From: Paraconiothyrium sp. Pb-2020
Lineage: Eukaryota > Ascomycota > Dothideomycetes > Pleosporales > Didymosphaeriaceae
NCBI GenBank assembly: GCA_022419385.1
Contig: JAJUBI010000009.1
Span: forward strand, 744,001-808,000
Reading direction: 5' to 3'
DNA length: 64,000 bases
The position numbers and the translations under genes were made by a program. Positions 52,701 through 62,735 of this stretch are shown piece by piece. Position 1 is the first letter of the stretch, and each line of letters starts with the position of its first letter. A model generated the notes under the pieces. That model was not told the DNA's origin. It saw only the letters and a list, made by a program, of their open reading frames with translations, and did no database searches.

Positions 52701-53067
52701 CGTCGATGGTCAGGTGGGACGTCTGCCTGCTCAGATTCTGGTGGGCGCTGTGCGTTGATCCGGCATCCTGGCGCTCGTAAGGGCTCGCAGGAACTGAAAG
52801 GCTCTCGCCGTAGCCAAGCGGCAGGTTCTCGAAGTAGTTATCCCTGGAGGCGGATATGGCGGACAGCGAGTCGATCAGGGACGAGATGACCTCTGGCGAA
52901 GCGGTCTGCGTGCGAATTATGTTGGCGGAGCGCTTTGTCACATGGATGTCGGCTGGCACTGCGGGCACAGAGCTTCGTCGTCGCGGGCGCAAACCACGGG
53001 TCGAGGTGGGTTTGGCGTCGGCGGGGATGCTTGGGACCGGCGGATGCGGCTGTGGTTGGTCGTCCAT
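49775..53067 (-). CDS. Alpha/beta hydrolase with very long disordered N-terminal region
   Basis: Two exons on the minus strand, 53067-50808 and 50757-49775, giving 1080 residues. Residues 1 to about 660 are low-complexity, Ser/Arg/Thr-rich and predicted disordered, with short charged helices (ERLRLKDAERKRH, EILKELEENDDDVARRIRELRKQKM). The hydrolase starts near IRHPQTGRIISFSEVGDP and continues with FVCVGMGLTRYVM and LITPDRPGIGGS. The nucleophile is Ser774 in LAHSAGA; Asp991 (GSKDTRVP) and His1019 (EQHGLM) complete the likely triad. A 110-residue disordered insert sits in the cap region. Such proteins are usually esterases, lipases or peptidases of small substrates; the specific reaction is unknown. 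The 50-nt intron (GTGAGT..CATAG) lies one codon before DDVLVICQ and keeps phase. Confidence 0.85.
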
Positions 53068-54501
53068 TTTGCCTGTTTACTGTTTACACCAAAAGGTTGT
53101 CGATACAATGACTGAGGCCCAACGACGCGTTCGCCCCAGCGAGGAGGACCTCTTGTCCGCGATGGATTGTGACGGTGCCGACGCAGTGAAGATCAGTGCA
53201 TGTTTATGCATGCAAGCCGTCCGCTGGACTGCAGGCCGCTACTCGGTGAGCGCGGCGTCTGTCGACGTGTTTCGAGAGAAAGCCTGGTGAGGAGGGACCG
53301 CGCGAGAGAGGAGAAAGCCAGTAGCAGTAGCAAAGGGATTAGAATCTCCTGGCTCGTGCAAATCATGCAGTCGCAAGACCCCCGGCTCCACCGAATTCAC
53401 GACCGAAAGGGGTACTCGAGCTGGGGCCAGCGGGTCGTTAATTGGCCGAATGGGCGAATCGTCGACCAGGGCAACCTTTTTCTAAGCGAAAGACACCGAA
53501 ACAGGCAGGCTGCCGTTTCTTTTGGATTGCTGATTGCTGTGGGCCTTTTTCGTGTCGATGCTGCAGGGTCTGTTAAGATGTCAGCAACCTGCGGCAACTT
53601 CTTGTACGACTCCACGACAGCCGCGACCTCCCTTCCTGACGCTTTGATGCCCGTGCCTCCGCATCCCGCATCCCGCCACAGGGCAGAGAGATCCTTTTGC
53701 GTGTCCCGAAGCTACCGCGCGGGGATATCCTGGCTCCGGGACGCGCCCGAGGCCTTCCACGCAGAGTCTCGCGGGTGGCTGGTACACTATCGCCTAGTAT
53801 TCTGTCCAGACGAGGTACCTGCACCGCACAAGACGGCGTACGCGTCGAACAGTACCATTATTCGTCGAAGATGGCACATGTTCGATGATGGATCGCGGAG
53901 ACCTTTCCTGGTCGCCCATGACATGGCGAAGAGCAACGCGTCAATGCGACCAGGAGCCCCTGAAACTCACTGTCTTATCGACAGTCACGGTACATGAGCT
54001 TGCGCAAGAATACGCGAGTCGAGTCACAATCGAGTCACAATCACAGCACGAAGAACACTTCCTTATTAAATATTAAGCTGCATGGATGAGTATCGAATTC
54101 TCAAGGAAATTGGATGCTTATGGACTCAGTATACTGACGAGGGAGATGTTTCAGGCCGTATACCGCCGTAATTTTCCATCTCTCAAACAGTCAATCGAAC
54201 TCAAAGCGAATGTTAAACACGTACAACATATGTACAGCAGCGAAGATGTCGGTGGATTCTTATCTACACACGGCGTGGGAGCATTCCCACTTCGAAGTAT
54301 CGAGGCCACAAATGCCTGAGGCAGCAATCCTTCAGTTTCGCTACCAACCACTACCACGCGCTAGCAAGGAAACGGACACTACGTCATATTTTCAACCGCA
54401 ACACAGGCATCCTCTACATCACATGCGATGACCCACTCTGCACCGCAACCACTTCTCTTAGGTCTTCAAAATATATTTCAGTATTTGCAGAAGACATCAA
54501 A
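53068..54501. other. Intergenic, with short tandem duplication
   Basis: About 1.4 kb without a supported gene. It is G/C-rich near the hydrolase start and A/T-richer near 54 kb. An 11-bp direct repeat (GAGTCACAATC twice, 54021-54042) is present. A 265-codon plus-strand ORF at 53200-53997 lacks an identifiable domain and its composition (Arg/Ser-rich) suggests chance. Confidence 0.45.
54021..54042 (+). repeat. 11-bp tandem direct repeat
   Basis: The unit GAGTCACAATC occurs twice head to tail, and an extra GAGTC sits just before. Each unit contains GAGTCA, similar to an AP-1/Gcn4-type half-site (TGACTC on the other strand), so it could be a paired binding site as well as a chance slippage product. 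Confidence 0.5.
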
Positions 54502-55571
54502 ATGTCTCTCTCCGCCATCTTCGCCCCAATAACCCTCCCCCTCGCCTCCCTCTTCGCAATCCCCATGCTCTCCTCCTGGTCCACATCCATCAACCTCCTC
54601 TTCATAAGCCTAACATGGACCACAATCGCCATGTCCTACTCGCCGCTCGAACTAGAATTCTTCGGGCCCCTTCTGCTGCGCACAACCCTGTACATCCTGC
54701 CCTCCTTCTTGTTCCTAGCCATAGACTTGGGCGTGCCGAGCCTGGCTGTGGAATTGAAGGCGCAGGGTGAGCGCAGCCTACCCGGGAAGCAGAAGGGAGG
54801 GACGCAAAAGATCAGGAATGTGGTGCTGTGGAGTTGCGCGAATGTGTTGTTGGGTGTTGCGATCCAAGCAGGCATCGAGTTTCTCGTAACAGATGTCCTG
54901 CGCATGCGCAGTCTGCTGGTGATCAAGGGGAGCAGGTGGAGTTTGAACCACCTGCCCAATCCGTGGAAGCTCGCGAAACATCTTGGAATTGGGATCGTGT
55001 CGCGGAATGTACGTTTTTCCCTCGAGACGATGCCTGTGAAGTGGAAGGACTGACATGTGACAAGGTCCTCCAATACTACATTCACCGCGATATTCTCCAC
55101 AGCCCTGCCGGAGGGACTCTAGCACGTCTTCACCAGTCCTGGCATCACAGTGTCAGTGCTCCTTACTCCTTCGTGGCGGATTACGACCATCCACTGCCAT
55201 ATCTGATCCATCGCTTTCTCCCACTATACATTCCTGCCGTAGTGTTCCGCTTCCACCTCACGACCTACCTGATCATGGTCGCCTTGACCTCTCTTGAAGA
55301 ATTGTTTACCTATTCGGGTTACAATGTTCTACCGTCGACAATCATGCTGAAAGGTATGGCACGGAGGGTCGATGCGCATATGGCGAGTCAAGGAGAGGGG
55401 AACTATGGGCCACTGGGCGCATTGGATTGGGTTCATGGGACGACGCTTGGCGGTCGAGATGTTGCGGATGACTTGGGTGATGAGATGAACAAGCATCATG
55501 TGGAGGAGCGGGCGACTGGGATGGCAGATAGGTTGAAGAGTAAGGCAAGGAAGGGAAAGGGTAGAGGTTGA
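54502..55571 (+). CDS. Fatty acid hydroxylase superfamily (sterol desaturase-like) membrane protein
   Basis: Two exons, 54502-55008 and 55065-55571, giving 337 residues. It belongs to the diiron membrane hydroxylase/desaturase superfamily acting in the ER on sterols or lipids. The His boxes are HRDILH (H176, H181), HQSWHH (H192, H196, H197) and, near the C-terminus, a DAH...DWVHGT region. Hydrophobic helices precede them (APITLPLASLFAIPML, LLFISLTWTTIAM, LYILPSFLFLAIDLG, VVLWSCANVLLGVAIQAGIEFLV) and lie between the His boxes. The intron has donor GTACGT, branch GACTGAC and the unusual acceptor ACAAG; phase and the RN-VLQYYIHRD junction support it. The distal His box is not the standard HxxHH, so activity on a given substrate is uncertain. 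The C-terminus is Lys-rich (possible ER retrieval). Confidence 0.85.
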
Positions 55572-55987
55572 GTCGTTGCGCTAAGATTACTTGCTTGGTT
55601 ATTGATGTCATTAGATGTTTTGGGTGTTGGTGGTTGGTTATGTCAAGTCATTCTTTTGGATACCCTGATCGCTGGCTTTTTCGTTGGCGCAATTCATTGA
55701 GTACGGTAGGATGGATGTATGAGTCTATTTCGTTGGTTCAGCTGGCGCGTATCTGTGAATTAACTCGAATTGAACTTCGCAGTGGCATCACAGATCGATT
55801 GATTCATTCGCTCACTTGCGGACCGTTTTCGAATTCGCTTGCCTGTTACAAGGTCGTATAGGGAAAATGCAAACCGGACCCTCCATGAAAAAAGATGTGC
55901 TTGCTGTTACGGCCGCAGCATGCCGCTAGAGGTCATCCTTCATCCCATGCACTAAACGCCAAATCCCCGTCTTTTCCTCTGACACAT
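55572..55987. other. Convergent intergenic region
   Basis: This stretch of 416 bp lies between the 3' ends of the hydroxylase-like gene and RPL6 and should hold both 3' UTRs. No gene is supported. Confidence 0.5.
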
Positions 55988-56811
55988 CTAGAAGACCATC
56001 GCGTGTGGCCTGTCAGAACTGCGGAGGCTGAAAGTGGAGCTGAGGTAGTCGACAAGGTGAGCCTCCTTCTTGATGGTCGCGAGCAGGGCCTTGTCGACGG
56101 CCTTCTGGTCTGCGACACGGTCCTTGGAAGTCTCCTTCTTCTGCGCATTGTCAGCTTTTCTTCTTCTATCCAATGTCCTTCTCAACTCACCTCGGGGGCC
56201 TCGCCCTGCTTGAAGAAAGATTCCTCTCCAGGCTTCTTGGACGCCTTGTCCTTGGTGAAGTAGCCGGACTCGCTGGCCTTCTTCAGGACGGAGTCATCGA
56301 CACCGGAAATGTCCACCTTGGTCGAGGTCGCAATGACGTACCGGGCGTTCACCCTTCGGAGGGGGACGCCGTTAACTTTGAAGGGACCGGTGACGAGGAG
56401 GACACCCTGCTCGAGGTGCTTGAGGACGATGACACGCTTGCCGCGGAAGCGACCAGCGAGGAGGATGACGACGGCGCCAGGAGTGAGAGACTGGCGAACC
56501 TTGGCCGGGCGGACGGACTTGCGAGCCTGGAGTCATAGTCAGTGTTGCTGTTCCAATTCGATTGTGTGGGCTATTTGAGCAGCTCGCAGTCCGGGTGAAG
56601 ATTTGCAAGCGATGCAATACAGCTGTATGGCTGCGTGCACTGCGTCCATATATTTCCTCCTCTTGTCTGCTGCGCTGTTGTGTAGACGGGAACGTACCTT
56701 CTTGGGCACGGCGGCGTCCTCAGCCGGGTAGTATTTGCTGGCCTTCTGGGAGTGGTGCGGTATCGACCGCTCACCCTTGGCAAACTTCTTCGTCGTGGGT
56801 TGGTCCGCCAT
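55988..56811 (-). CDS. RPL6: 60S ribosomal protein L6 (eL6)
   Basis: Three exons on the minus strand, 56811-56698, 56526-56191 and 56140-55988, giving 200 residues. eL6 is a structural protein on the surface of the large ribosomal subunit. Family blocks: FAKGERSIPHHSQKASKYYPAED at the N-terminus (in parts), LTPGAVVILLAGRFRGKRVIVLKHLEQGVLLVTGPFKVNGVPLRRVNARYVIATSTKVDISG as the conserved core, and the C-terminal signature DRPHAMVF. Strong codon bias (C-ending codons) fits high expression. The first intron is long at 171 nt and lies early in the gene, as is typical of fungal ribosomal protein genes; the second is 50 nt. All phases are 0. It is divergent from RPN13. Confidence 0.95.
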
Positions 56812-57064
56812 GTCGAATTGTGTGTCGTGTCGTTGAAGCCCTGGAAGTGTCGTTAATCGCGAACAGTGGTGTGCGAATATTGGTGTGCGCGGATTGACTA
56901 AGCCGTGTTTTCCGCTTGTGGCCGCTTGGGTTTAGCGGCCTTGGCTCTTGCCAGAAGCTCGCAGGTGCTCTGCGCGCTAGCGAACCAGGCAGCTCCGACC
57001 GCCGCATCACAGCTCTCGCCTCTGTGCTATTATAGACACCCCTCACCCCACATTATCACACAAC
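56812..57064. promoter_or_regulatory. 253-bp bidirectional promoter of RPL6 and RPN13
   Basis: The two start codons lie 253 bp apart in opposite directions, so the promoters and 5' leaders must overlap. On the RPL6 side there is a pyrimidine-rich leader on the minus strand. TTATAGACAC near 57030 is a weak TATA-like motif for RPN13. Confidence 0.5.
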
Positions 57065-58672
57065 ATGTCGATCCAGCCGCTGATTACGTTCAAGGCGGGC
57101 CAGTGCGATCTCTCTGTAAAACCTCTCATAATCTACTCAGACGCCATGTACTGATATATACCCAGGGCAGCGCACCAAACCTGAAAGTGAAGCCGCAGCC
57201 GACGCCGGGTTACGTCTATCTATACCAAGGAGATGATGGTTTGTGAAGCACTCATAGCAACCAGTATTCATTTTAATTCGAGCAGACTTCGTGCACTTCT
57301 GCTGGCGGGCCCGCGAAAGCGCTGTTGACGAGAGCGATGTCGATCTCATTATGATCCCCGGCGATGGATCGTTCATACCGTACACAGGCAGTGAGGCAGC
57401 TGCAGAGTCCGAAAACGTCCGGTCGCCTACGGATGGCCGGATCTTCGTTCTCAAGTTTTCCTCCAGCTCACAACGTTACCTCTTCTGGTTGCAGTCCAAG
57501 TCACAGCATCACCGCGGCGACGCCAGCTGGTTCAGCCCTCGGGATCTCGCCATCGGACAGATTGTCGATAGGCTCTTGGGTGGCGAGGGAGTAGACGTCC
57601 AAACCGAACTCGCCGTAGCCGCAAGCCAGAACCCCGATGAGGACGAGACGATGGAGGATGCCGATGATCAGGCTGCCAACCGAAACCGACACGGTAGCAC
57701 CGGCGGTGCAGGAGCGGGAGCCACAGGAGGTGACATCCGAGAAGAGGGCGAAGAATCACGAGAAGGCGGTGCTGATGGCGGCCGAGCGTAGGTACCGAAC
57801 ATTCATATTGCCGGGATTGGCGACGTCGTGGCGCGGTCGACTTGACAGGCTGTACACTTACGCGGGCGGCGATAGAACAGATGACCGCTGTCATAAGCAC
57901 ATCTTCATCACTGTAAGGCGTTATGGGCGCATACAAAACCACTGTCCACGGACAGACACTACATGGGTTCTGCTCAACTGTACCACTAGAAAATTACCAT
58001 ATCATGTCTTGCACTGCGCTCGCCCGCCACGACGCTCGATCGATTGTTCATTGTCTTCTGGCTTTTTTTTTTGTTTGCATGTCATCACAGAGAAAGTCAT
58101 GCTAACGCATCGTCAGAGCGGCCGCAGGATCGACCGACGCCTCCGCTATCGTCCAAAATTTCCTCCAGTCCCTCAAACCCGGCGGATCTGGTAATACATC
58201 AAGTGGCTCCGACGACCCCTTCACAACACTTCTGGACCTTTTATCTCCACCCAATACCCTACCGGTCATCGACAAGGCTCCCGATGAGTTCATCGACGCC
58301 CTCTGCGCACAACTCCCCACTACGCTCTTCCTTATCGAAGCCGAAGTCGATGACGTTGCCGAGATTGACCCGGAGTCGGAAACCGCACAGGCTGTCCTTC
58401 TTTCTCTTGGTCAAGAAGAAAAGCGCGATGTGTTGAAGAGGGTGGTCACAAGTCCACAAATGAGGCAAAGTTTAGGTAGTCTCACGGTGGCGCTCAGAGA
58501 TGGCGGGCTGCCGAACGTGAGCCAGGCCCTCAAGATCGATGTCCAAAATGGTGGCTTCATAAGAGGCGGAGGAATGCCGCTTGGGGGTGGTGAGGCTGTG
58601 AAGGCTTTTGTGGAGGGCGTGAAGAAGACGGTTGAGAATGAGGACGATGACGACGATATGGATACGAATTGA
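57065..58672 (+). CDS. RPN13: Proteasome ubiquitin receptor RPN13 (ADRM1 homologue), PRU plus DEUBAD
   Basis: Four exons, 57065-57115, 57166-57238, 57286-57787 and 58117-58672, giving 393 residues. Rpn13 docks on Rpn2 in the 19S proteasome, binds ubiquitin through its Pru domain and recruits the deubiquitinase UCH37 through a C-terminal DEUBAD domain. The Pru domain covers about 1-120 (ITFKAGQCDL, KVKPQPTPGYVYLYQGDD, VHFCWRARE, LIMIPGDGSF, RIFVLKFSSSSQRYLFWLQ). After an acidic/Gly linker, the DEUBAD begins near TDASAIVQNFLQSL and ends with LGQEEKRDVLKRVVTSPQMRQSL and a final acidic tail. The last intron is 329 nt, far longer than others here; its GTAGGT donor follows GC and the first in-frame codon past it is a stop, so retention gives a 209-residue Pru-only protein. 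Divergent from RPL6. Confidence 0.92.
57788..58116 (+). other. Long (329 nt) intron between Pru and DEUBAD coding exons of RPN13
   Basis: Donor GC|GTAGGT, branch GCTAAC 12 nt from acceptor CGTCAG, and a T-run near 58066-58075. If unspliced, translation stops at 57789-57791. It may also contain further small exons, but none is obvious. Confidence 0.7.
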
Positions 58673-59323
58673 AGAAAGTGAGAACTAGCTTTACGGGATG
58701 AGGGGCTTATTTTGGTTATTAGTCGCTCGATCACTATCCCGTGCGGAGGACATAGACGACGGACATGACGACATGAGTAGTAATATCATGGCAATAACTG
58801 TACGACCTATATTGCGACTTTGTCTGATGGGCATTGTAAGTGTCGGACTTTTGTGTTCTTTCCGAACGTCCACATCCAATTGTCCCTCCATATCGTACAA
58901 ATGTTTATTGCAGTCTCTAGTAGCCTGTCCTCACATCCACACGATAGACATGCGTCGATCTGCCTCAAAGTTTTCAAAGTTTTCTTAAATGCTCTACTTT
59001 GAACCCACGTTTACTCGATGATTGTCACAAGGTATATACATCGATCAAGTAGTTTCATTCCAGTATGAACCTCGACGTATCACGAACACTCCATTTGTTT
59101 GCTACGCGTGCGCAAACGGACATTCAAGGATCAGTGCGGACAGCAAGACTGATTCGCTGTTTGGCTTTCACCTCCGGCACCACTACCGGGAGGACGTTCT
59201 CTGATTACCCTCTCCCTCGGTCTCTCAACCACTTCTGCGTTCTCACGACTGAACATTAAACTGACTACGTGCGCCAACCACAATCCCAGCTCCACTATCA
59301 AGCAACCATACCTGACTGTCGCC
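58673..59323. other. Intergenic, no supported gene
   Basis: This region of 651 bp contains the RPN13 3' UTR and the promoter of the next plus-strand gene. No motif or RNA gene was recognised. Confidence 0.45.
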
Positions 59324-59986
59324 ATGTGCCACAAGCTGCTCCAAGTTTACTGCTGCGGCCACACCAATGAAGTCTGCACCACTCCCTGCGCCCACGCTCT
59401 CTCAACCGCTATCCCTGGGCCTGGGCCTTCGTCGACTGAAGCTCCAGACACGCCAACGTCACTACATCGTCAAGAAGCTCAACAGTTAGCCCGCCATGGC
59501 TCCGGCAGGTCTACCACCACGAGTAATGGCACTACTCCAGGCAACACTAGCTCCCCACCGCGGCTCTCACTCAACTTCACTCCTCCGCTACGCAGCTCAT
59601 CAGTTGCTTCCCTTCCACCACCACCATACTCCACATCCATATCCACCTCTACTTACCCTTCCTCCCCAACCAACCACCCTGAACCGTCGCCCAATCTCTG
59701 CGCGCAGTTCTTCGCCCGCTACCTCCCCGCCGGCAACCACCCGTGCTACGAGTGTTATATGAACCCAGCGTACGCAAACTTGCGCGCGAGGTGGATGAGA
59801 ATGTATGCTGAGGGGCATCCGGGGGTGAAGATGGAGGATCTGGAGAAGTTGAGTGGAGTGGAGGGGGTCGCGAAGGCGTTGGGATTGGTGAATGTGCAGA
59901 GGGAGGTTAATACTGCGCATATGGTGATTGCTGAGGGGAGGGAAGCAAAGGCAGCAGAGGGAGAGGCGACGGTGGAGGGGGGATAG
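59324..59986 (+). CDS. Hypothetical protein with N-terminal Cys cluster and C-terminal helix
   Basis: Single exon, 220 residues from ATG 59324. It opens with MCHKLLQVYCCGHTNEVCTTPC, where closely spaced Cys and His could bind zinc. Many small ascomycete proteins of unknown function start this way. A Ser/Thr/Pro-rich stretch of about 100 residues follows, then a second Cys segment (LCAQFFARYLPAGNHPCYECYMNP) and a helical tail with LRARWMRMYAEG and GVAKALGLVNVQREV. No signal peptide is present, so it is likely nuclear or cytosolic. I do not recognise a named family. Codon use at the 3' end shifts toward G-ending codons, but the frame is intact. Confidence 0.65.
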   Translation: MCHKLLQVYCCGHTNEVCTTPCAHALSTAIPGPGPSSTEAPDTPTSLHRQEAQQLARHGSGRSTTTSNGTTPGNTSSPPRLSLNFTPPLRSSSVASLPPPPYSTSISTSTYPSSPTNHPEPSPNLCAQFFARYLPAGNHPCYECYMNPAYANLRARWMRMYAEGHPGVKMEDLEKLSGVEGVAKALGLVNVQREVNTAHMVIAEGREAKAAEGEATVEGG

Positions 59987-60385
59987 AGGGTGAGTATTGA
60001 TGAGAAGGTATGAAGACAGCTAGAGTTGTGGAATGGGAAGGAAAGGGTGATGATAGTTGGAGTTGGTTGGAGGTGGTTGAACGGGGATGAGGATTGAGGC
60101 ACAATGCAGGCGTGAAGGACGTAGGCCTAGCTTACTGACTTCAGAAAACATCGAACGCGTATGTAGCTAGGTGGAAAGGGGAGAAAGAAAGCGGGAGGTG
60201 ACGGGTGTCGGCGCGTTGGACCGGGTCGAAGGCACAGCGGATATCTGTCATGTTGTCTCATTTTCTTATCAAACAAGCCATGGCTGCCTATCCGTCAACA
60301 TTCATCCCGGACATGGACGCCGTAAAATTTCCTACAAACTCCCCACACCATACAATGCATGTCTCATGAACAGCGGCACTAGTCT
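59987..60385. other. Convergent intergenic region
   Basis: About 400 bp between the hypothetical gene and the prolyl-tRNA synthetase 3' end. It is A/G-rich on the plus strand near 60000-60070. No gene is supported. Confidence 0.45.
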
Positions 60386-62232
60386 CTAGTAGCTGCGGCC
60401 GAACAACACCCACTTCTTGGCGAAGTTCTTGCAGTCGGGGTTGATGCACTTGGTTTCACCCTCCTTGATCCCCTCCGGTTGATCGAAAGGAATGCACAAG
60501 CTCTTCGCCCCCATAGCTGGAGCCTGCTTGTCCTCGGCAACGCCATCGCCGAGTGCGGTCCTGGCGCTCTTTGCCTTGACTTCGTCTTCGCACTTGTCGC
60601 CCTCGCAGTGAGGTACAAGGATGACGTTCTTGCCGTTGAGGGTGGGCACGAAATCGTCCCAGTTGGTGAGCTGGACGCGGTGCTCGTCGTAGGCCTTTGT
60701 GGCCTTGGCAAGCATGTCCTTCTGAATTTGCTCGAGGAGCTTAGGAATCGCCTCCTTGAGGTCGTCAATCTTAGTCTCGCCACGCGCCGCCGTCTTATCA
60801 TCGATGTCACGGCGAGAGGTTGTGACCTGGCCCTTCTCGGCATCTTTAGGACCGAACTCGATACGCAGTGGGATACCCTTCATCTCCCAGTCGTTGAACT
60901 TGAAGCCCGGCGAGTAACCTTCCCTAAGATCGGTCTCGACGCGAACGCCTACGGACTCCAGGTCGCTCTTGATGTTGTCGACCTTCTTGTAAAGATCCTC
61001 CTTTGCTTCGGGAGAGGTCTTAGCAGTTACACCAGCCGGGATGATGACGACTTGGATCTCAGCTACACGTGGAGGGATCACCAGTCCACGGTTGTCACCG
61101 TGAGTGAGGATCATGACACCGATGGAACGAGTGGTTAGACCCCAGGAGTTTTGCCATACGTGTACATGCTCCGACTTTCCTGCCTCCTTGGCTGCAGGGT
61201 CTTCCACAGTGATGTTGAACATCTTCGAGAAATGCTGGCCAAGCGCATGGGATGTAGCTGCCTGAATGCCTCTTCCGGTAGCGGGAATGAAGCCCTCAAT
61301 AGTGGTAGTAAAGTCGGCACCAGGGAACTTCTCATTCACGGTCTTGGTACCCTTGACTACCGGCACAGCGAGAAGCTCCTGGTACACATCAGCATACCAG
61401 TCCAGGATCTGGAGGACTTCTTCGGTGGCCTGCTCTTGAGTCAAATGCGCCGTGTGGCCTTCCTGCCAGAGGAACTCTCTTGATCGAATGAAGGGCATCG
61501 GGTGCTTGAACTCCCATCGGACAACATTGTTCCACTGGTTTAGCTTGAGGGGAAGGTCTCGATGAGACTGAATCTTGCGAGCGAAGTGGGGGTACATGGC
61601 GGTTTCACTGGTAGGACGGACGGCAACAGGCTTCTCAAGGTCGGACTTGCCGCCTTTGGTTACCCATGCTACCTCAGCTGCGAAACCTTCAAGATGCTCC
61701 TTCTCACGCTCAAGATTGTCGGAACTGATGAAAATGGGGAAATAGGCATTGCGGACTTTGAGGGTCTAACAGAATTAAGCAAGCTTGTTTTATGCAGAGG
61801 TTTGTGGTTCCTAACCTTGATCTTGGCATCGAACCATGCCTTGATGTTCTCCCAGATAGCATAACTGCCAGGCTCCAAGATATAGCAACCCGCGACCTGA
61901 GCGCATATTAGCGGCTGTAGAAGGCGCATTGTATAGTTCGACTCACATCGTAGTAGGAAATCATTTGTCCCTTGGTGATAACTTGCTGATACCATTCTGC
62001 AAGGTCATCCTCTTTTGCGACGTCGATACCGATCAGAGCAGCGCCCTCAATCTGTCCATGCGTGAATAATACCGTTCCTTGTGCTGGTCAACTAATCGAC
62101 CTAACGGACCTTCTTCTTCTGCTGTTGTGGCTTCTTTGCCGCAGTCTTGGGAGTGCCATCTTTCTTGTTCTTCTTGACCTCAGAGATCTTGAGATCCTTC
62201 ATCTGACCGTCGGCGGCGGTTGCTTCAGCCAT
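60386..62232 (-). CDS. Prolyl-tRNA synthetase, cytosolic, class II
   Basis: Four exons on the minus strand, 62232-62110, 62051-61947, 61896-61816 and 61765-60386, giving 562 residues. It charges tRNA-Pro with proline. A Lys-rich N-terminal extension (KKNKKDGTPKTAAKKPQQQKKK) precedes the catalytic core starting at IEGAALIGIDV. Class II motifs are visible: motif 2 around RWEFKHPMPFIRSREFLWQEGHTAH and motif 3 at MILTHGDNRGLVIPP. The anticodon-binding domain follows, and the C-terminus is the eukaryote/archaea-type zinc-binding domain (CEGDKC, CINPDCKNF) ending in the characteristic final Tyr (WVLFGRSY). It lacks the YbaK-like N-terminal editing domain that yeast Prs carries. The introns of 58, 50 and 50 nt all sit in phase 0; the first donor (GTCCGT) is weak. 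It is divergent from CCT1. Confidence 0.93.
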
Positions 62233-62735
62233 GTTGAATGAGTGATTGCGGTTCGCGTTGACAGATCTGTAACGGCCAACGTCAACCTTGATCTTTCCGG
62301 AAGCCCCTGGAGTATCGCTTCTTCCGTACGAATGTGCGTGTGTGTCGTCGTGGCCCTCTGTGTGGAAGGTACGTTTTGGGAATATAGTCGCGTTTGGGCT
62401 CGTGGTGGGGTAGCGGGGAACGCGAAATTGGAAGGGAGATACGAGGATATAGTCCGTACCTGCAATTGAAGGAGTCAGGGATGAGTCACGGGATACGGGG
62501 CGAAGGGCGGCGCATACCTAGTTATCGGAAGAGTCACCGGGCGGTTTCCTTCGGGCTGCAGTGTGTTGCGCTCGTGTTGCGCCCAGGATCAAATTATAGA
62601 GGGGCTGTTCCTGCTGCAGCTTGAGTCAGTCGAACCGCGCTACGGCCAATTGTTCTGCCGCACCGCGCCCGCGTCGAGAGTTTTGTGTTCGGGAGGCAGC
62701 AGAACGGCAACAACAAACAGCTCGATTACACAGCC
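62233..62735. promoter_or_regulatory. Divergent promoter region between prolyl-tRNA synthetase and CCT1
   Basis: The 503-bp region between two opposite start codons holds both promoters of growth-linked genes. A short purine-rich run and CGGGGCGAAG-like G/C elements are seen near 62497. No TATA box is clear for either gene. Confidence 0.4.

Noticed and set aside
53200..53997. A 265-codon plus-strand ORF in the intergenic region
   Set aside because: The start is not convincing; the sequence is Arg/Ser-rich and shows no domain, signal peptide or splice partners.
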